Notes: generated by a model from the sequence alone, not told the origin. A stretch of DNA of 64,000 nucleotides from Prevotella bivia DSM 20514 (GCF_000262545.1 NZ_JH660659.1:191240-255239); one strand, 5' to 3'. Positions 1 to 10,091 are shown, counted from the first letter of the stretch. Program-made: numbers and translations.

Positions 1-2012
1 CGCAAAGTATAGACAAAGACTCTCTTACTAATTCATACAGAATGGATGAAGTTTTAGTATCTGATTTTAAACGCAATAAGCGTAATCTTACTCCTACTTC
101 AGTTTCAACTATCCGTACTCAACAGATTAACGACCAAAATATTACTGGTCTAAAAGATCTTTCTGCTGTAATGCCAAACTTCTTTATGCCAGACTATGGT
201 TCACGTGCAAATACCCCAATTTATGTACGTGGTATCGGAGTTAAAGCAAAAGGGGCAGCAGTAGGCTTCTATGTAGATGGCATTCCACATTTTGAAACAT
301 CTGCTTTCAATATTGATATGAACGACCTTGCTGCTGTAGATGTATATCGTGGACCGCAAGGCACGCTTTATGGACGCAATGCCATTGGAGGTATTATTAA
401 TGTATATACACATAATCCTATAGATTATCAACACACGCGATTGAAAGTGGGCTATGGTAGATATAATGATTTTATAGCACAAGGCTCTACTTATCAAAAA
501 CTTACTAATAACTTTGGTGTCTCTGCTGCTGTTTCTTATCATCATAACGATGGTATGTTTAAGAATGAAACTTTGAAAGAAAAAATAGATAAAATGAATG
601 AAGTAGAAGGCAGGATAGGCTTCTATTGGCGTCCTGCTAAGAACTGGCTACTCCATCTTAATTCTACACTCGACTACAGCGATCAGGGAGGTTATCCATA
701 TTCAACTTATAATGTTGAAACAAAACAAGTTGCTCCTATTAACTACAATCGCTATAGTAGCTTCCGCCGCTTGATTTCATCAACAGGTTTTAACGCGCAA
801 TACAGCAATAATAACATCAGCTTTAATAGCCAAACTTCTTATCAATTTATCAAAACCCATTTAGGTATTGATCAGGACTTTACCCCTGAAGATAAGTTTT
901 TTACCGTAAACGATTTTCATCAAAATATGGTATCACAAGAGTTTACGTTGAAGTCAAATAACAAAAGTCGTTACCAATGGATTGTGGGCTTGTTTGGTAT
1001 GATAGATAATACCAACCAGTTTGTGCAAAATAGTGCGTTTAAAAAAAACACAGCCTTTCCAATAGCTTATAAAACACCTACAAAATCGTTTGCTATTTAT
1101 CATCAAAGTTCATACAATATTTGGAAAGGCTTATCGGCAACAGTAGGTTTGCGCTTCGATTATGAGCACTCAAAAATAAATTATAAGAAAGGTGTCTTAA
1201 ACTTGAACACTAATGCTGTTAAGATGTTGCCTGACTATGTTGATAAAACTAGCTTTACGCAATTTACCCCTAAATTCACCTTACAGTACCTTACTACAGC
1301 ACATAATTTATATTATGCTAGCATTACTCGCGGTTACAAACCAGGGGGATTTAATGTGAGTTTGACAAAAGACACCGAACATACTTATGGTCCAGAATAC
1401 AGTTGGAATTATGAAGTAGGTACACGACTTAACTTCCTTAATGACAAGTTGACCGTAGAAGCGTCACTTTTCTCCATTGATTGGCGCCACATGCAAACCG
1501 CTTATACCGTAACGGGAGTAGGTAATATTATACTTAATGCAGGTCATACAAATAGTAAAGGTTTTGAACTCGGTCTTGGCTATCATCCTGTACAAGAGCT
1601 TAACTTTACGTTAAATTATGGTTATACCCATGCTAAGTATCTAACCTACCAGAAGAGTGAAAAGGTAGATTATTCAAATAAATATCTACCACTGGTACCA
1701 GGTCATACTTTATCTATTAACGGAAACTATACCGTTCGCCATGCGGGCTGGTTTGACAAAATTATGCTTAATGTAGGTATGACAGGTTTAGGTCGTATTT
1801 ATTGGGCAGATGATAATGCCGTTTACCAAAACTTCTATGCTACCCTTAATGCAAAGGCAAGCTTTACTAAGGGTATCTTCACTTGGGATATTTGGGGCAA
1901 AAACCTTACCAATACCAATTATATTGCCTACGGATTTAAGGCTTCTAAAGGCAATTATGCACAGTCTGGTAAGTCGATTACTTTTGGTACTTCGCTAAGT
2001 ATTGATTTCTGA
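1..2012 (+). CDS. TonB-dependent outer membrane receptor, 5' end outside the window
   Basis: This is a 22-stranded TonB-dependent receptor lacking its N-terminus. The reading frame is open from base 3, so the ATG at 42 is probably internal: signal peptide and TonB box lie before the window. The plug domain is clear, with YVRGIG near residue 62 and YRGPQGTLYGRNAIGG near residue 103 (counted from the ATG at 42), followed by a long beta-barrel ending in the terminal Phe expected for BAM recognition (SLSIDF). The plug resembles siderophore/haem-type receptors rather than SusC. The MFS permease gene follows 16 bp downstream and a protoporphyrinogen oxidase gene comes next, so I infer an iron, haem or porphyrin ligand. 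The ligand cannot be read from the sequence alone. Confidence 0.9.
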   Translation, partial: QSIDKDSLTNSYRMDEVLVSDFKRNKRNLTPTSVSTIRTQQINDQNITGLKDLSAVMPNFFMPDYGSRANTPIYVRGIGVKAKGAAVGFYVDGIPHFETSAFNIDMNDLAAVDVYRGPQGTLYGRNAIGGIINVYTHNPIDYQHTRLKVGYGRYNDFIAQGSTYQKLTNNFGVSAAVSYHHNDGMFKNETLKEKIDKMNEVEGRIGFYWRPAKNWLLHLNSTLDYSDQGGYPYSTYNVETKQVAPINYNRYSSFRRLISSTGFNAQYSNNNISFNSQTSYQFIKTHLGIDQDFTPEDKFFTVNDFHQNMVSQEFTLKSNNKSRYQWIVGLFGMIDNTNQFVQNSAFKKNTAFPIAYKTPTKSFAIYHQSSYNIWKGLSATVGLRFDYEHSKINYKKGVLNLNTNAVKMLPDYVDKTSFTQFTPKFTLQYLTTAHNLYYASITRGYKPGGFNVSLTKDTEHTYGPEYSWNYEVGTRLNFLNDKLTVEASLFSIDWRHMQTAYTVTGVGNIILNAGHTNSKGFELGLGYHPVQELNFTLNYGYTHAKYLTYQKSEKVDYSNKYLPLVPGHTLSINGNYTVRHAGWFDKIMLNVGMTGLGRIYWADDNAVYQNFYATLNAKASFTKGIFTWDIWGKNLTNTNYIAYGFKASKGNYAQSGKSITFGTSLSIDF

Positions 2013-2028
2013 TTTTATATAAAGGACA

Positions 2029-3237
2029 ATGATTGAGAAAACTAATAGTAGTAAAGCAAATAGCACCCTCTCGCTAAGTACTTTTTTTTGCTTATATATT
2101 GCACAAATGGTACCTTCATCTTTTTTGATGACAGCACTACAAGTCATGATGCGTGAGGGACATTATAGTCTTACCACTATTGGTTTACTCAATCTAGTTC
2201 GATTACCATGGCTTCTAAAACTATTTTGGTCTCCACTTGTAGACAGGCATTGTCTTACTGTAGCCCACTATAAACGCACCATTATTATAACCGAATCTAT
2301 CTATGCTTTAGCACTCATTGCAACTAGTCTTGTCAATGTACAAAGCAATATGCTACTAGCACTTGTACTTGTATTTATTTCCTTACTAGCCTCAGCAACA
2401 CAAGATATAGCCACCGATGCTCTAGCTATTATTACCTCTAAAAAAAGTGAAAGAAGTATGCTTAATAGTATGCAATCAATGGGTAGTTTTGGCGGAGCTT
2501 TACTAGGTTCTGGTGTTTTACTTATTGTCTTAAAAACTTATGGATGGCAAGCAGTAGTTCTTTGTTTAGCATTTTTTGTTCTTATTATGCTTATCCCGCT
2601 TTTATTCAATAAGAACTTAAAAGCAATAACCCCTAAACCCACACAGAAAGCGAACTTCAAAGATATACTTTACTTTTTTCCCCATCACGACACATGGCGA
2701 CAAGTGGGGTTTCTTATGCTCTATTATATGGGTATTATTGGCATCATATCCATGTTAAAGCCGTATATGGTAGATCATGGATACGATATAAAGCAGATAG
2801 GTTTCTATATAGGTATTTTGGGTACTTTCTGCTCCTTTCTCATGGCTTGGTTATCTGGAGTAGTTATCAAGCGCATTGGTGTTTCACGTGCTCGTATTAT
2901 CATAGCTCTACTCATTTGTCTTGCTCCTATTTATTTCCTTATCATCAACTCGCTTCCATTTAGCCATACAGCCCTTATGATAGGTATTATATATATTCAA
3001 GCATGCTATGGACTAGCAACAGTGGTAGTATATACATCGGCAATGCAAGCGGTTCGACCTGGCTGTGAAGGCACCGACTTTACCCTCCAAGTTGTTATTA
3101 CTCACCTATCGGGAATTATCATAGCAGCTATTGCTGGCTTTGTTGCACATAAATTGGATTATAGCGGATTGTTTGCTGTCGAAGCAGGCATTGCTATAGC
3201 AAGCGTTACATATATATTCAAAATTCTTAAACATTAA
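2029..3237 (+). CDS. MFS transporter, AmpG/RhtX-FptX-like
   Basis: A 402-residue inner membrane protein with about 12 hydrophobic segments and no cleavable signal peptide. The motif LVDRH (about residues 70-75) sits at the usual loop 2-3 position of the major facilitator fold, and SATQDIATDAL (about residue 121) is typical of the AmpG/RhtX/FptX branch, which carries muropeptides or siderophores. It starts 16 bp after the receptor with AAAGGACAATG as an acceptable ribosome binding context, so the two are almost certainly co-transcribed. An outer membrane receptor paired with a single-component permease of this branch is a known siderophore uptake layout. With the PPOX gene next, a tetrapyrrole substrate is plausible. 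Substrate is inference. Confidence 0.85.
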   Translation: MIEKTNSSKANSTLSLSTFFCLYIAQMVPSSFLMTALQVMMREGHYSLTTIGLLNLVRLPWLLKLFWSPLVDRHCLTVAHYKRTIIITESIYALALIATSLVNVQSNMLLALVLVFISLLASATQDIATDALAIITSKKSERSMLNSMQSMGSFGGALLGSGVLLIVLKTYGWQAVVLCLAFFVLIMLIPLLFNKNLKAITPKPTQKANFKDILYFFPHHDTWRQVGFLMLYYMGIIGIISMLKPYMVDHGYDIKQIGFYIGILGTFCSFLMAWLSGVVIKRIGVSRARIIIALLICLAPIYFLIINSLPFSHTALMIGIIYIQACYGLATVVVYTSAMQAVRPGCEGTDFTLQVVITHLSGIIIAAIAGFVAHKLDYSGLFAVEAGIAIASVTYIFKILKH

Positions 3238-3268
3238 TTACTCATTTATCGCATAATTTCCTATAAAC

Positions 3269-4645
3269 ATGAGCACAAGAGAACGAGAAGCTGTAGTAAT
3301 AGGTGCAGGATTAACAGGTTTAACTTGCGCTATGCACCTAAAAGAATTAGGCATTGATGTTGAAATTTTAGAAAAGGAGAACCGCATAGGTGGATTAATG
3401 CAGACCGAAGAGGTGGATAGCTTCATCTTCGAACAAGGTCCAAGCACGGGCACAGTAAAACACCCAGAGGTAGCAGAACTTTTCGACAGATTAGGAGAAC
3501 AATGCACTTTTGAACCAGCCTCTGTTTCTGCCGAATGCCGATTGATATGGAAAGGCAATCGTTTTTACGCACTTCCTTCAGGCTTATTGAGTGCCATCAC
3601 TACACCACTTTTTACGCTGAAAGATAAATTGCGTATCTTAGGCGAACCTTGGAGGAATAAAGGCACTGATCCCAACGAAAGTGTTGGTAGTCTTGCCGAA
3701 CGCCGATTGGGTAAGTCGTTCGTTGATTATGCGGTCGATCCCTTCCTCTCTGGCGTTTATGCTGGTGATCCTTATTCGCTTCCCACCCGCCTAGCTCTTC
3801 CTAAACTCTATCATCTTGAACAGCAGTATGGTGGTTTTGTACGTGGAAGTATGGCACTAGCAAAAAAGAAAAAAAGCATTCGCGACAAACGTGCTACAAA
3901 AGAAGTTTTCTCAACTGTAGGAGGTTTTCGCTCTTTGATAAACGCATTAGGCACAGCAGTTGGACTAGATAATATTTCATTGGAATGTGATAATATAACC
4001 ATAAACCTAGATAATGGCAAGTATGTTATTACTTGTGGTGATGAACAAATCATAGCAAATTATCTTATTACCACATGCCCTTCGTATGCGCTTCCGTCTT
4101 TGCTTCAATTCATTCCACAAGCGCAATTAGATACACTCAATAACCTTTATTATGCGCCAGTCATCGAAATAGGTGTAGGAATAAAACACACGGGTAATGT
4201 AAAATGGAATGCTTTCGGTGGTTTAGTACCCTCGCGTGAAAAGAAAGACATTTTGGGTATCCTTATGCCTTCTGCTTGCTTTACTAATCGTTCCCCAGAG
4301 GGAGGTGCTACTTATGCTTACTTTATAGGTGGGGCTAAACATCCTGAACATCTCAACAAAACAGATGCAGAATTAGAACAACTAGTAAATCAATCTTTGC
4401 ACCTTATGCTGGGTTATCCTCAAGGTACATGTGCCGATGTTATTCGCATTTATCGCCACAAACATGCTATTCCTCAATATACTCTTTCTACTGATGCTCG
4501 TCTTAGCACTATAGATACCCTCCAGCAACAGCATCTGGGTTTGTACATAGCAGGAAATCTAAGAGATGGTATAGGAATGGGCGACAGAATAAAGCAAGCT
4601 ATTGATGTAGCAGAAGCCATTGCTAGCACAAAAAATAAAGCATAA
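3269..4645 (+). CDS. hemG: Protoporphyrinogen oxidase (FAD-dependent, HemY/HemG type)
   Basis: 458 residues, the normal length for the oxygen-dependent PPOX family that oxidises protoporphyrinogen IX (or coproporphyrinogen III) in haem synthesis. The FAD-binding GxGxxG appears as VIGAGLTGLTCA at about residues 9-20, followed by the acidic strand end EILEKENRIGG. The C-terminal FAD signature LYIAGNLRDGIGMGD lies at about residues 424-438. It is the third gene in a same-strand run with the receptor and permease, 31 bp after the latter. No other haem-synthesis gene is visible here. Family assignment is firm; whether it works on imported or self-made porphyrinogen is unknown. Confidence 0.92.
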   Translation: MSTREREAVVIGAGLTGLTCAMHLKELGIDVEILEKENRIGGLMQTEEVDSFIFEQGPSTGTVKHPEVAELFDRLGEQCTFEPASVSAECRLIWKGNRFYALPSGLLSAITTPLFTLKDKLRILGEPWRNKGTDPNESVGSLAERRLGKSFVDYAVDPFLSGVYAGDPYSLPTRLALPKLYHLEQQYGGFVRGSMALAKKKKSIRDKRATKEVFSTVGGFRSLINALGTAVGLDNISLECDNITINLDNGKYVITCGDEQIIANYLITTCPSYALPSLLQFIPQAQLDTLNNLYYAPVIEIGVGIKHTGNVKWNAFGGLVPSREKKDILGILMPSACFTNRSPEGGATYAYFIGGAKHPEHLNKTDAELEQLVNQSLHLMLGYPQGTCADVIRIYRHKHAIPQYTLSTDARLSTIDTLQQQHLGLYIAGNLRDGIGMGDRIKQAIDVAEAIASTKNKA

Positions 4646-4706
4646 ATTACAACTTGCTTATTTGAAAATATTTAACATTATATCAATCTATCATCTTCTA
4701 CCATTC

Positions 4707-4749
4707 AAAAGGTCATCTTTTACTTTTTAAAAGCACAGCTCTTGCTTTT
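4707..4749. repeat. Dispersed palindromic repeat, copy 1
   Basis: The unit AAAAGGTCATCTTTT at 4707-4721 is followed by a second imperfect inverted repeat, AAAAGCA at 4729-4735 with TGCTTTT at 4743-4749. The first unit matches those in the periodic array at 14187-14267. The rest of the 268-bp gap before 4914 is AT-rich leader, with a TATCTTTG box at 4831-4838 that may be the -7 element of the next gene. Confidence 0.6.
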
Positions 4750-4913
4750 GAAAGACTAAAAAATAATGTCTTTCGTTCTTTTTTAAAATAATTTCTAATT
4801 CCTTTCACCTTATAATATAATTTATATTGGTATCTTTGCAGCTACTATTTCGAAATAAATAACGAAGCTATTGCTATTGGGGTAGTAGCTCTCTCTAAAT
4901 TTAAACTATATAA

Positions 4914-7900
4914 ATGAAAAAGTTTAGACTAGTGGATAACGTACTAGGTTGGGTAGCATTTCTGATTGCTGCCTTTACTTACGTTTCTACGATTGAGCCA
5001 TCGGCTAGCTTCTGGGATTGCCCAGAATTTATCACAACAGGTTTCAAACTAGAGGTAGGGCATCCTCCCGGGGCACCTTTCTTTGCACTTACTGCTAACA
5101 TTTTTTCCCACTTTGCTAGCGATGCTACACAGGTAGCTAAAATGGTAAACACGATGAGTGCACTGCTTTCAGCAGCCTGCATTATGTTTTTGTTTTGGAC
5201 GATTACCCACCTCACACGTCGTCTTATTGTGCGCGATGGCGAGGAAATCTCACTAGCAAAGCTCATTGCTATCGAAGGTTCAGGCTTAGTGGGTGCACTC
5301 ATTTATACATGGAGCGACACATTTTGGTTTTCGGCAGTAGAGGGCGAAGTATATGCTTATTCATCGGCTTTCACGGCAGTGGTATTCTGGCTCATATTAA
5401 AGTGGGAGGATAATGCCGACAAACCTCACTCGGACAAGTGGTTGGTACTCATTACATATATGACTGGTTTGTCAATCGGTGTTCACCTCTTGAACTTGCT
5501 TTGTATTCCAGCCATTGTATTGGTATTCTATTATAAGAAATTCCCTGATGCCAACTTAAAAGGTTCGCTCATAGCCCTCCTTATCTCGGTAGTACTAGTG
5601 GCAGCTGTGCTTTATGGTGTTGTGCCAGGCATTATCACTGTGGGCGGTTGGTTTGAATTGTTCTTTACCAATACTCTTGGTATGCCTTTCAACACAGGTA
5701 CTATCCTATATATTTTATTATTGATAGGCTCCTTTGTTTGGGCTATTTACGAAACTTATCAAGACGGCAGTCAGAAGCGTCAAAACATCGCTTTTATAGT
5801 AGCCTTTGGCTTGATAGGTATTCCTTTTGTTGGTTTCGGTTGGAAGGCTTTCTTTACAGGTGTTGTTATCCTTGCTGTTACTTTCTTTGTGCTACAAATG
5901 AAGCGTAAGAGCAATGTAGACGGTAAAAAGAGCGTGTTGCCACTAGTTTCGGCTCGTATAAAGAACACAGCCTTGCTAAGTATGTTGATGCTTATCATTG
6001 GCTATTCTTCATACGCATTGATCGTAATTCGATCTACAGCCAACACACCGATGGATCAGAACTCTCCAGAGGACATCTTCACATTGGGTAGCTATTTGAG
6101 TCGTGATCAGTATGGCGATAGTCCGCTACTCTATGGTCAGGCTTACAGTAGTCAGCCTGCAATAGACGAAGATGGGCAACACTACAAATTTTCTAAAGGA
6201 GCTCCTGTGTATGAACGTAAGGAAAAAGCTTCTTCCGATGAGAAAGACTCGTACTTTGTGGTGCGCACAAAAGATAAAATACAGTATGAGCAGAATATGT
6301 TCTTCCCTCGTATGTGGGACAATGCTCATGCTGGGCAATATGAACAATGGCTAGGAGGCGTAACAGGTTATGATGTAGATGGTGTGAAGATGCCTACACA
6401 GATGGAGAATATACGCTACTTCTTGTCTTATCAGTGCAACTTTATGTATTGGCGTTACTTTATGTGGAACTTTGCTGGACGTCAGAATGATATACAAGGT
6501 AATGGTGAGCCCGAGCATGGCAACTGGGTTACAGGAATATCATTTATCGATAATGCGTTATATGGCGATCAGAGCCTAATGCCTGACGATTTGAAAGCAA
6601 ATAAGGGTCATAACGTATTTTACTGTTTGCCATTATTGCTAGGTTTGCTAGGGCTTTTTTGGCAATCATGGCGCGGAAAACGTGGTATTCAGCAATTTTG
6701 GGTGGTATTCTTCTTGTTCTTTATGACAGGTTTGGCTATCGTATTATATATTAATCAGTACCCAGGTCAGCCTCGTGAACGCGACTATGCGTATGCAGGA
6801 TCGTTTTATGCTTTCTCCATTTGGTGCGGACTAGGTGTGGCAGCCTTGTACGACTGGTCAAAGAAGTTGAAAGTACCTGCAGTGGCATCGGCTACCATTA
6901 TCAGTGCAGCTTGTTTGCTAGTGCCTATCCAAATGGTATCGCAGACATGGGATGATCACGATCGCTCGGGTAGATATGCTTGTCACGACTTTGGTCAGAA
7001 CTACTTAAACTCTCTACAAGCAAAGGGCAATCCTATCATCTTTACCAATGGTGATAACGATACTTTCCCTTTGTGGTATAACCAAGAGGTAGAAGGTGTA
7101 CGCACAGATGCTCGTGTATGCAACCTTAGTTATTTGCAAACCGACTGGTATATCGACCAAATGCGTCGCCCTGCTTACAACTCGCCTAGTGTACCAATTA
7201 ATTGGAGTCGTTTGGATTATGTAAGTGGCACTAACGAAATGGTACCAATTCAGCCAAATCTTAAAGAACAGGTTAAGGAGTTTTATCGCCAAGACCCTAC
7301 TAGGGCTAAGCAGGCATTTGGCGACGATCCATTCGAGTTGAAGAATATTTTGAAATATTGGGTACGTTCTAAGGATGCAGAAACCCACGTTATCCCTACA
7401 GATACTATCTATATGACCATCGACAAAGAGGCTGTAAAGAAGAGTGGTATGATGATACCAGGCGACTCTATTCCTGACAAGATGGTTATCTCGCTCACAG
7501 GTAAGGATGCACTTTATAAGAGCGATCTTATGATGCTTGAGATGATAGCTAACACCAATTGGAAACGCCCGCTATATGTCGCTATCACCGTTGGAGGTGA
7601 AAACTTTATGAACCTTGGCGACAACTTTGTGCAAGAGGGTTTGGCTAATCGTATTACACCCTTTGTTACCAAGAGTACAAAGGTGGGTGATCAGTTGAAT
7701 ACACACAACTATGATACAGAAAAAACCTACGATGCAGTGATGAATAAGTTTAAGTGGGGTGGATTAAACAATCCTAATTTCTATCTTGACGAAACCATTG
7801 CTCGCATGGCATATACCCATCGTCGTGAGATTGCTCAATTAGCATTGGAGCTTATTGCTGAAAGTAAATATGATAAGGCATTGAAGGTATTGCAAAAGGT

Positions 7901-8240
7901 AGAAAAAGAAATACCTTATACAGTGGTGCCTTGTGTATATATGAGTGGTGCTGCCGATATTGCTCAAGCATACACTTTACTTGGTAAGAAGGCTAAGGCG
8001 CAGCAGATTTATGATCAGCTATGGAAGTATTCAAAGCAATATGCTAACTACTACATGAACCTTGGTAGTCGTTACTTTGATATGTCGCAAGGCTCATGCA
8101 AGATGCACTTCCAAATCATGATCAATCTAGTTCGTGCTAATGATCGCACTAATCGTGCATGGGCTAATAAGCATGCCGCAGAACTAGACCAAATGATGCG
8201 CAACTTCCAATCTTTAGGAGGTAATCTGCACGATAACTAA
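4914..8240 (+). CDS. DUF2723 (GT117-like) large membrane glycosyltransferase-type protein
   Basis: 1108 residues. The N-terminal half (about 1-360) has many transmembrane helices and the DUF2723 signature: ASFWDCPEFITTGFKL with GHPPGAPFF (about residues 30-57), in the first periplasmic loop as in GT-C fold mannosyltransferases. A second membrane block lies around residues 570-680, and the remaining C-terminal part is soluble and periplasmic, with helical repeat-like sequence near residues 960-1070. DUF2723 proteins are almost universal in Bacteroidetes and are classed with GT-C glycosyltransferases; donor and acceptor are not established from sequence. It stands alone, with a 268-bp leader and a hairpin after the stop. 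Candidate acidic catalytic residues are the D and E of WDCPEF (inference from the fold). Confidence 0.9.
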   Translation: MKKFRLVDNVLGWVAFLIAAFTYVSTIEPSASFWDCPEFITTGFKLEVGHPPGAPFFALTANIFSHFASDATQVAKMVNTMSALLSAACIMFLFWTITHLTRRLIVRDGEEISLAKLIAIEGSGLVGALIYTWSDTFWFSAVEGEVYAYSSAFTAVVFWLILKWEDNADKPHSDKWLVLITYMTGLSIGVHLLNLLCIPAIVLVFYYKKFPDANLKGSLIALLISVVLVAAVLYGVVPGIITVGGWFELFFTNTLGMPFNTGTILYILLLIGSFVWAIYETYQDGSQKRQNIAFIVAFGLIGIPFVGFGWKAFFTGVVILAVTFFVLQMKRKSNVDGKKSVLPLVSARIKNTALLSMLMLIIGYSSYALIVIRSTANTPMDQNSPEDIFTLGSYLSRDQYGDSPLLYGQAYSSQPAIDEDGQHYKFSKGAPVYERKEKASSDEKDSYFVVRTKDKIQYEQNMFFPRMWDNAHAGQYEQWLGGVTGYDVDGVKMPTQMENIRYFLSYQCNFMYWRYFMWNFAGRQNDIQGNGEPEHGNWVTGISFIDNALYGDQSLMPDDLKANKGHNVFYCLPLLLGLLGLFWQSWRGKRGIQQFWVVFFLFFMTGLAIVLYINQYPGQPRERDYAYAGSFYAFSIWCGLGVAALYDWSKKLKVPAVASATIISAACLLVPIQMVSQTWDDHDRSGRYACHDFGQNYLNSLQAKGNPIIFTNGDNDTFPLWYNQEVEGVRTDARVCNLSYLQTDWYIDQMRRPAYNSPSVPINWSRLDYVSGTNEMVPIQPNLKEQVKEFYRQDPTRAKQAFGDDPFELKNILKYWVRSKDAETHVIPTDTIYMTIDKEAVKKSGMMIPGDSIPDKMVISLTGKDALYKSDLMMLEMIANTNWKRPLYVAITVGGENFMNLGDNFVQEGLANRITPFVTKSTKVGDQLNTHNYDTEKTYDAVMNKFKWGGLNNPNFYLDETIARMAYTHRREIAQLALELIAESKYDKALKVLQKVEKEIPYTVVPCVYMSGAADIAQAYTLLGKKAKAQQIYDQLWKYSKQYANYYMNLGSRYFDMSQGSCKMHFQIMINLVRANDRTNRAWANKHAAELDQMMRNFQSLGGNLHDN

Positions 8241-8307
8241 ATATTGGGGAAAGCGAGGAGTTCTAATAATAGGAATGTATTAGATATGCCGTAAATAAAA
8301 ACAATGC

Positions 8308-8346
8308 AGCCGAGGCTAAGTCATACAGTTTGGCTAAGTCTCGGCT
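8308..8346 (+). terminator. Hairpin after the DUF2723 gene
   Basis: AGCCGAG at 8308-8314 pairs with CTCGGCT at 8340-8346; the loop holds a direct repeat GGCTAAGT. The following tract CTTTATC is weak for an intrinsic terminator. Confidence 0.5.
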
Positions 8347-8370
8347 CTTTATCAAGAAATAAGAAAGCAA

Positions 8371-9003
8371 ATGCTTATAGAACAACCAGCAAGATGGCTT
8401 CGCCTCTTTTACCCTCATGCTCTTTGGCGCATGAACAAGAACGAACATGCTGTGTATATTACTTTCGATGATGGTCCAATACCAGAAGCGACACCCATTA
8501 TCCTTGACATCTTAGACGAGTTTGATGTAAAGGCAATGTTCTTTGTAGTGGCCGACAACGCAGTAAAATACCCAGAACTATTTGAAGAGATAAAGCGACG
8601 TGGACACATGGTAGGCAATCACACTTACCACCATTTTGGATCATTTAAGCATTGGACACTGAGCTATGCGGTAGATGTAACAAAGGCTGACGCTATCGTG
8701 AAGTCGCCCTACTTCCGTCCACCACATGGTATATTGCGACATACGGTGTATTGGTGGATCAAACAGCATTATCGTGTGGTAATGTGGGATCTTGTTACAC
8801 GCGATTACTCTAAGTATCTCACCGCAGAAGATGTTGTCAACAATGTAAAGCGCTATGTACGCAATGGCTCTATCATTACTTTCCACGACTCGTTGAAGAG
8901 CATTGAAAAGCTAAAAACAGCACTGCCACAATCACTACAATGGCTAAAGGAGCAGGGATATGAATTTAAATCTTTCCCAGAAGATCCTAAGGAGACATAT
9001 TAA
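8371..9003 (+). CDS. Polysaccharide deacetylase family protein (NodB domain)
   Basis: A 210-residue protein consisting almost entirely of a NodB homology domain (carbohydrate esterase 4), which removes N- or O-acetyl groups from glycans using a divalent metal. The five usual motifs are visible: TFDDGP (about residue 31), the metal-binding HTYHH (about 83), RPPHG (about 115), the W/D region VMWDLVTRDY (about 136) and FHDS (about 171). There is no clear signal peptide; the first residues are mildly hydrophobic, so location is uncertain. It lies 130 bp after the DUF2723 gene on the same strand, separated by a hairpin. The substrate cannot be assigned. Confidence 0.9.
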   Translation: MLIEQPARWLRLFYPHALWRMNKNEHAVYITFDDGPIPEATPIILDILDEFDVKAMFFVVADNAVKYPELFEEIKRRGHMVGNHTYHHFGSFKHWTLSYAVDVTKADAIVKSPYFRPPHGILRHTVYWWIKQHYRVVMWDLVTRDYSKYLTAEDVVNNVKRYVRNGSIITFHDSLKSIEKLKTALPQSLQWLKEQGYEFKSFPEDPKETY

Positions 9004-9017
9004 AATTTAGAAGTAAG

Positions 9018-9053
9018 GAGGAGTTAAAGGAGTAATCACGCTTTTAACTCCTC
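9018..9053 (+). terminator. Hairpin between deacetylase and queG
   Basis: GAGGAGTTAAAG at 9018-9029 pairs with CTTTTAACTCCTC near 9041-9053 (one bulged T). The 3' tract TTAAATAAAA is only moderately T-rich. Confidence 0.55.
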
Positions 9054-9070
9054 TTAAATAAAAAGCAGAC

Positions 9071-10012
9071 TTGATAAATTCATCTTTCATAAAAGAAGAA
9101 GCCAAACGGCTAGGGTTCTTTGCATGTGGTATGGCAAAGGCATTACCCGTAGATGAAGAAGTAGCAAGAGGCTATCAAAGGTGGATAGCTAAAGGCTATG
9201 AAGCAGGCATGCAATACATGGCAAACAATATGGATAAACGTCTCGATCCTCGTTTGCTAGTACCCGGAGTAAAGACTATAGTGTCTGTTGCTCTCAACTA
9301 TGCCCCTAGAAAAACACTCCCTGCTAGTGAGTATCAGTTAGCAGCTTACGCTTTAGGACTCGATTACCACGAGTTAATGAAAGAGCGATTGCGCACTTTT
9401 GCAGAAAGTATATCGCCTATTCCTCTCCCCCCACATGGGCAAACAGAGGGCGATAATCTTGTGCGTTGCTTCTGTGATACAGCACCAGTATTAGAACGCT
9501 ATTGGGCAATGAAAGCAGGATTGGGGTGGATAGGTAAAAATCATCAACTCATTATCCCACATGCAGGATCAATGTTTTTCCTCGGTGAGGTGTTTTTACC
9601 TTTTGAAGTAGATGTGTACGACAAGCCTATGACAAGCCGTTGTGGCAATTGTCATCGCTGTTTAGATGCTTGTCCTACACATGCTATTACAGAAAAAGCA
9701 GAGTTTGAGTCGGACAAATGCCTATCTTACCAACTCATAGAAAATCGTGGAGAACTATCTTCTGAAGCTAAAGCTGCTATGGGCAACACCATTTATGGTT
9801 GTGATCGTTGTCTTGCGGCTTGTCCTTGGAACCGCTTTTCTATCCCCACAACAGAACCTTCCCTACAAGCCAAGCCTGAGTTATTAGCTATGACTAAGGA
9901 AGATTGGCACAACCTTTCTGTAGACGATTACCGCAAACTCTTCAAAGGATCTGCCGTAAAACGTGTGAAATTTGAGGGATTGAAACGTAATATTGCAGCC
10001 AAAAAGGAATAA
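9071..10012 (+). CDS. queG: Epoxyqueuosine reductase QueG
   Basis: Reduces epoxyqueuosine to queuosine in tRNA anticodons, the last step of queuosine synthesis, using cobalamin and two [4Fe-4S] clusters. 313 residues, normal for the family. GLGWIGKNHQLI (about 150-161) is the conserved cobalamin-side region. The ferredoxin-like part has CGNCHRCLDACPTH (about 192-205) and YGCDRCLAACPW (about 241-252), together giving the eight cluster cysteines. The start chosen is TTG at 9071; it keeps the conserved N-terminal helix (FIKEEAKRLGF), while the next ATG would remove it. No strong Shine-Dalgarno is visible, common in this phylum. Confidence 0.95.
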   Translation: MINSSFIKEEAKRLGFFACGMAKALPVDEEVARGYQRWIAKGYEAGMQYMANNMDKRLDPRLLVPGVKTIVSVALNYAPRKTLPASEYQLAAYALGLDYHELMKERLRTFAESISPIPLPPHGQTEGDNLVRCFCDTAPVLERYWAMKAGLGWIGKNHQLIIPHAGSMFFLGEVFLPFEVDVYDKPMTSRCGNCHRCLDACPTHAITEKAEFESDKCLSYQLIENRGELSSEAKAAMGNTIYGCDRCLAACPWNRFSIPTTEPSLQAKPELLAMTKEDWHNLSVDDYRKLFKGSAVKRVKFEGLKRNIAAKKE

Positions 10013-10091
10013 CAAACTCATTACTTCTATAATAAAAAAGTACTAAGTGGGATATTTCACATTAGATATTAAGGAAGCGTAAGCAAAAGAA

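Noticed and set aside
42..44. ATG at 42 as the true start of the first receptor
   Set aside because: The frame is open to the window edge, and the product would lack signal peptide and TonB box.
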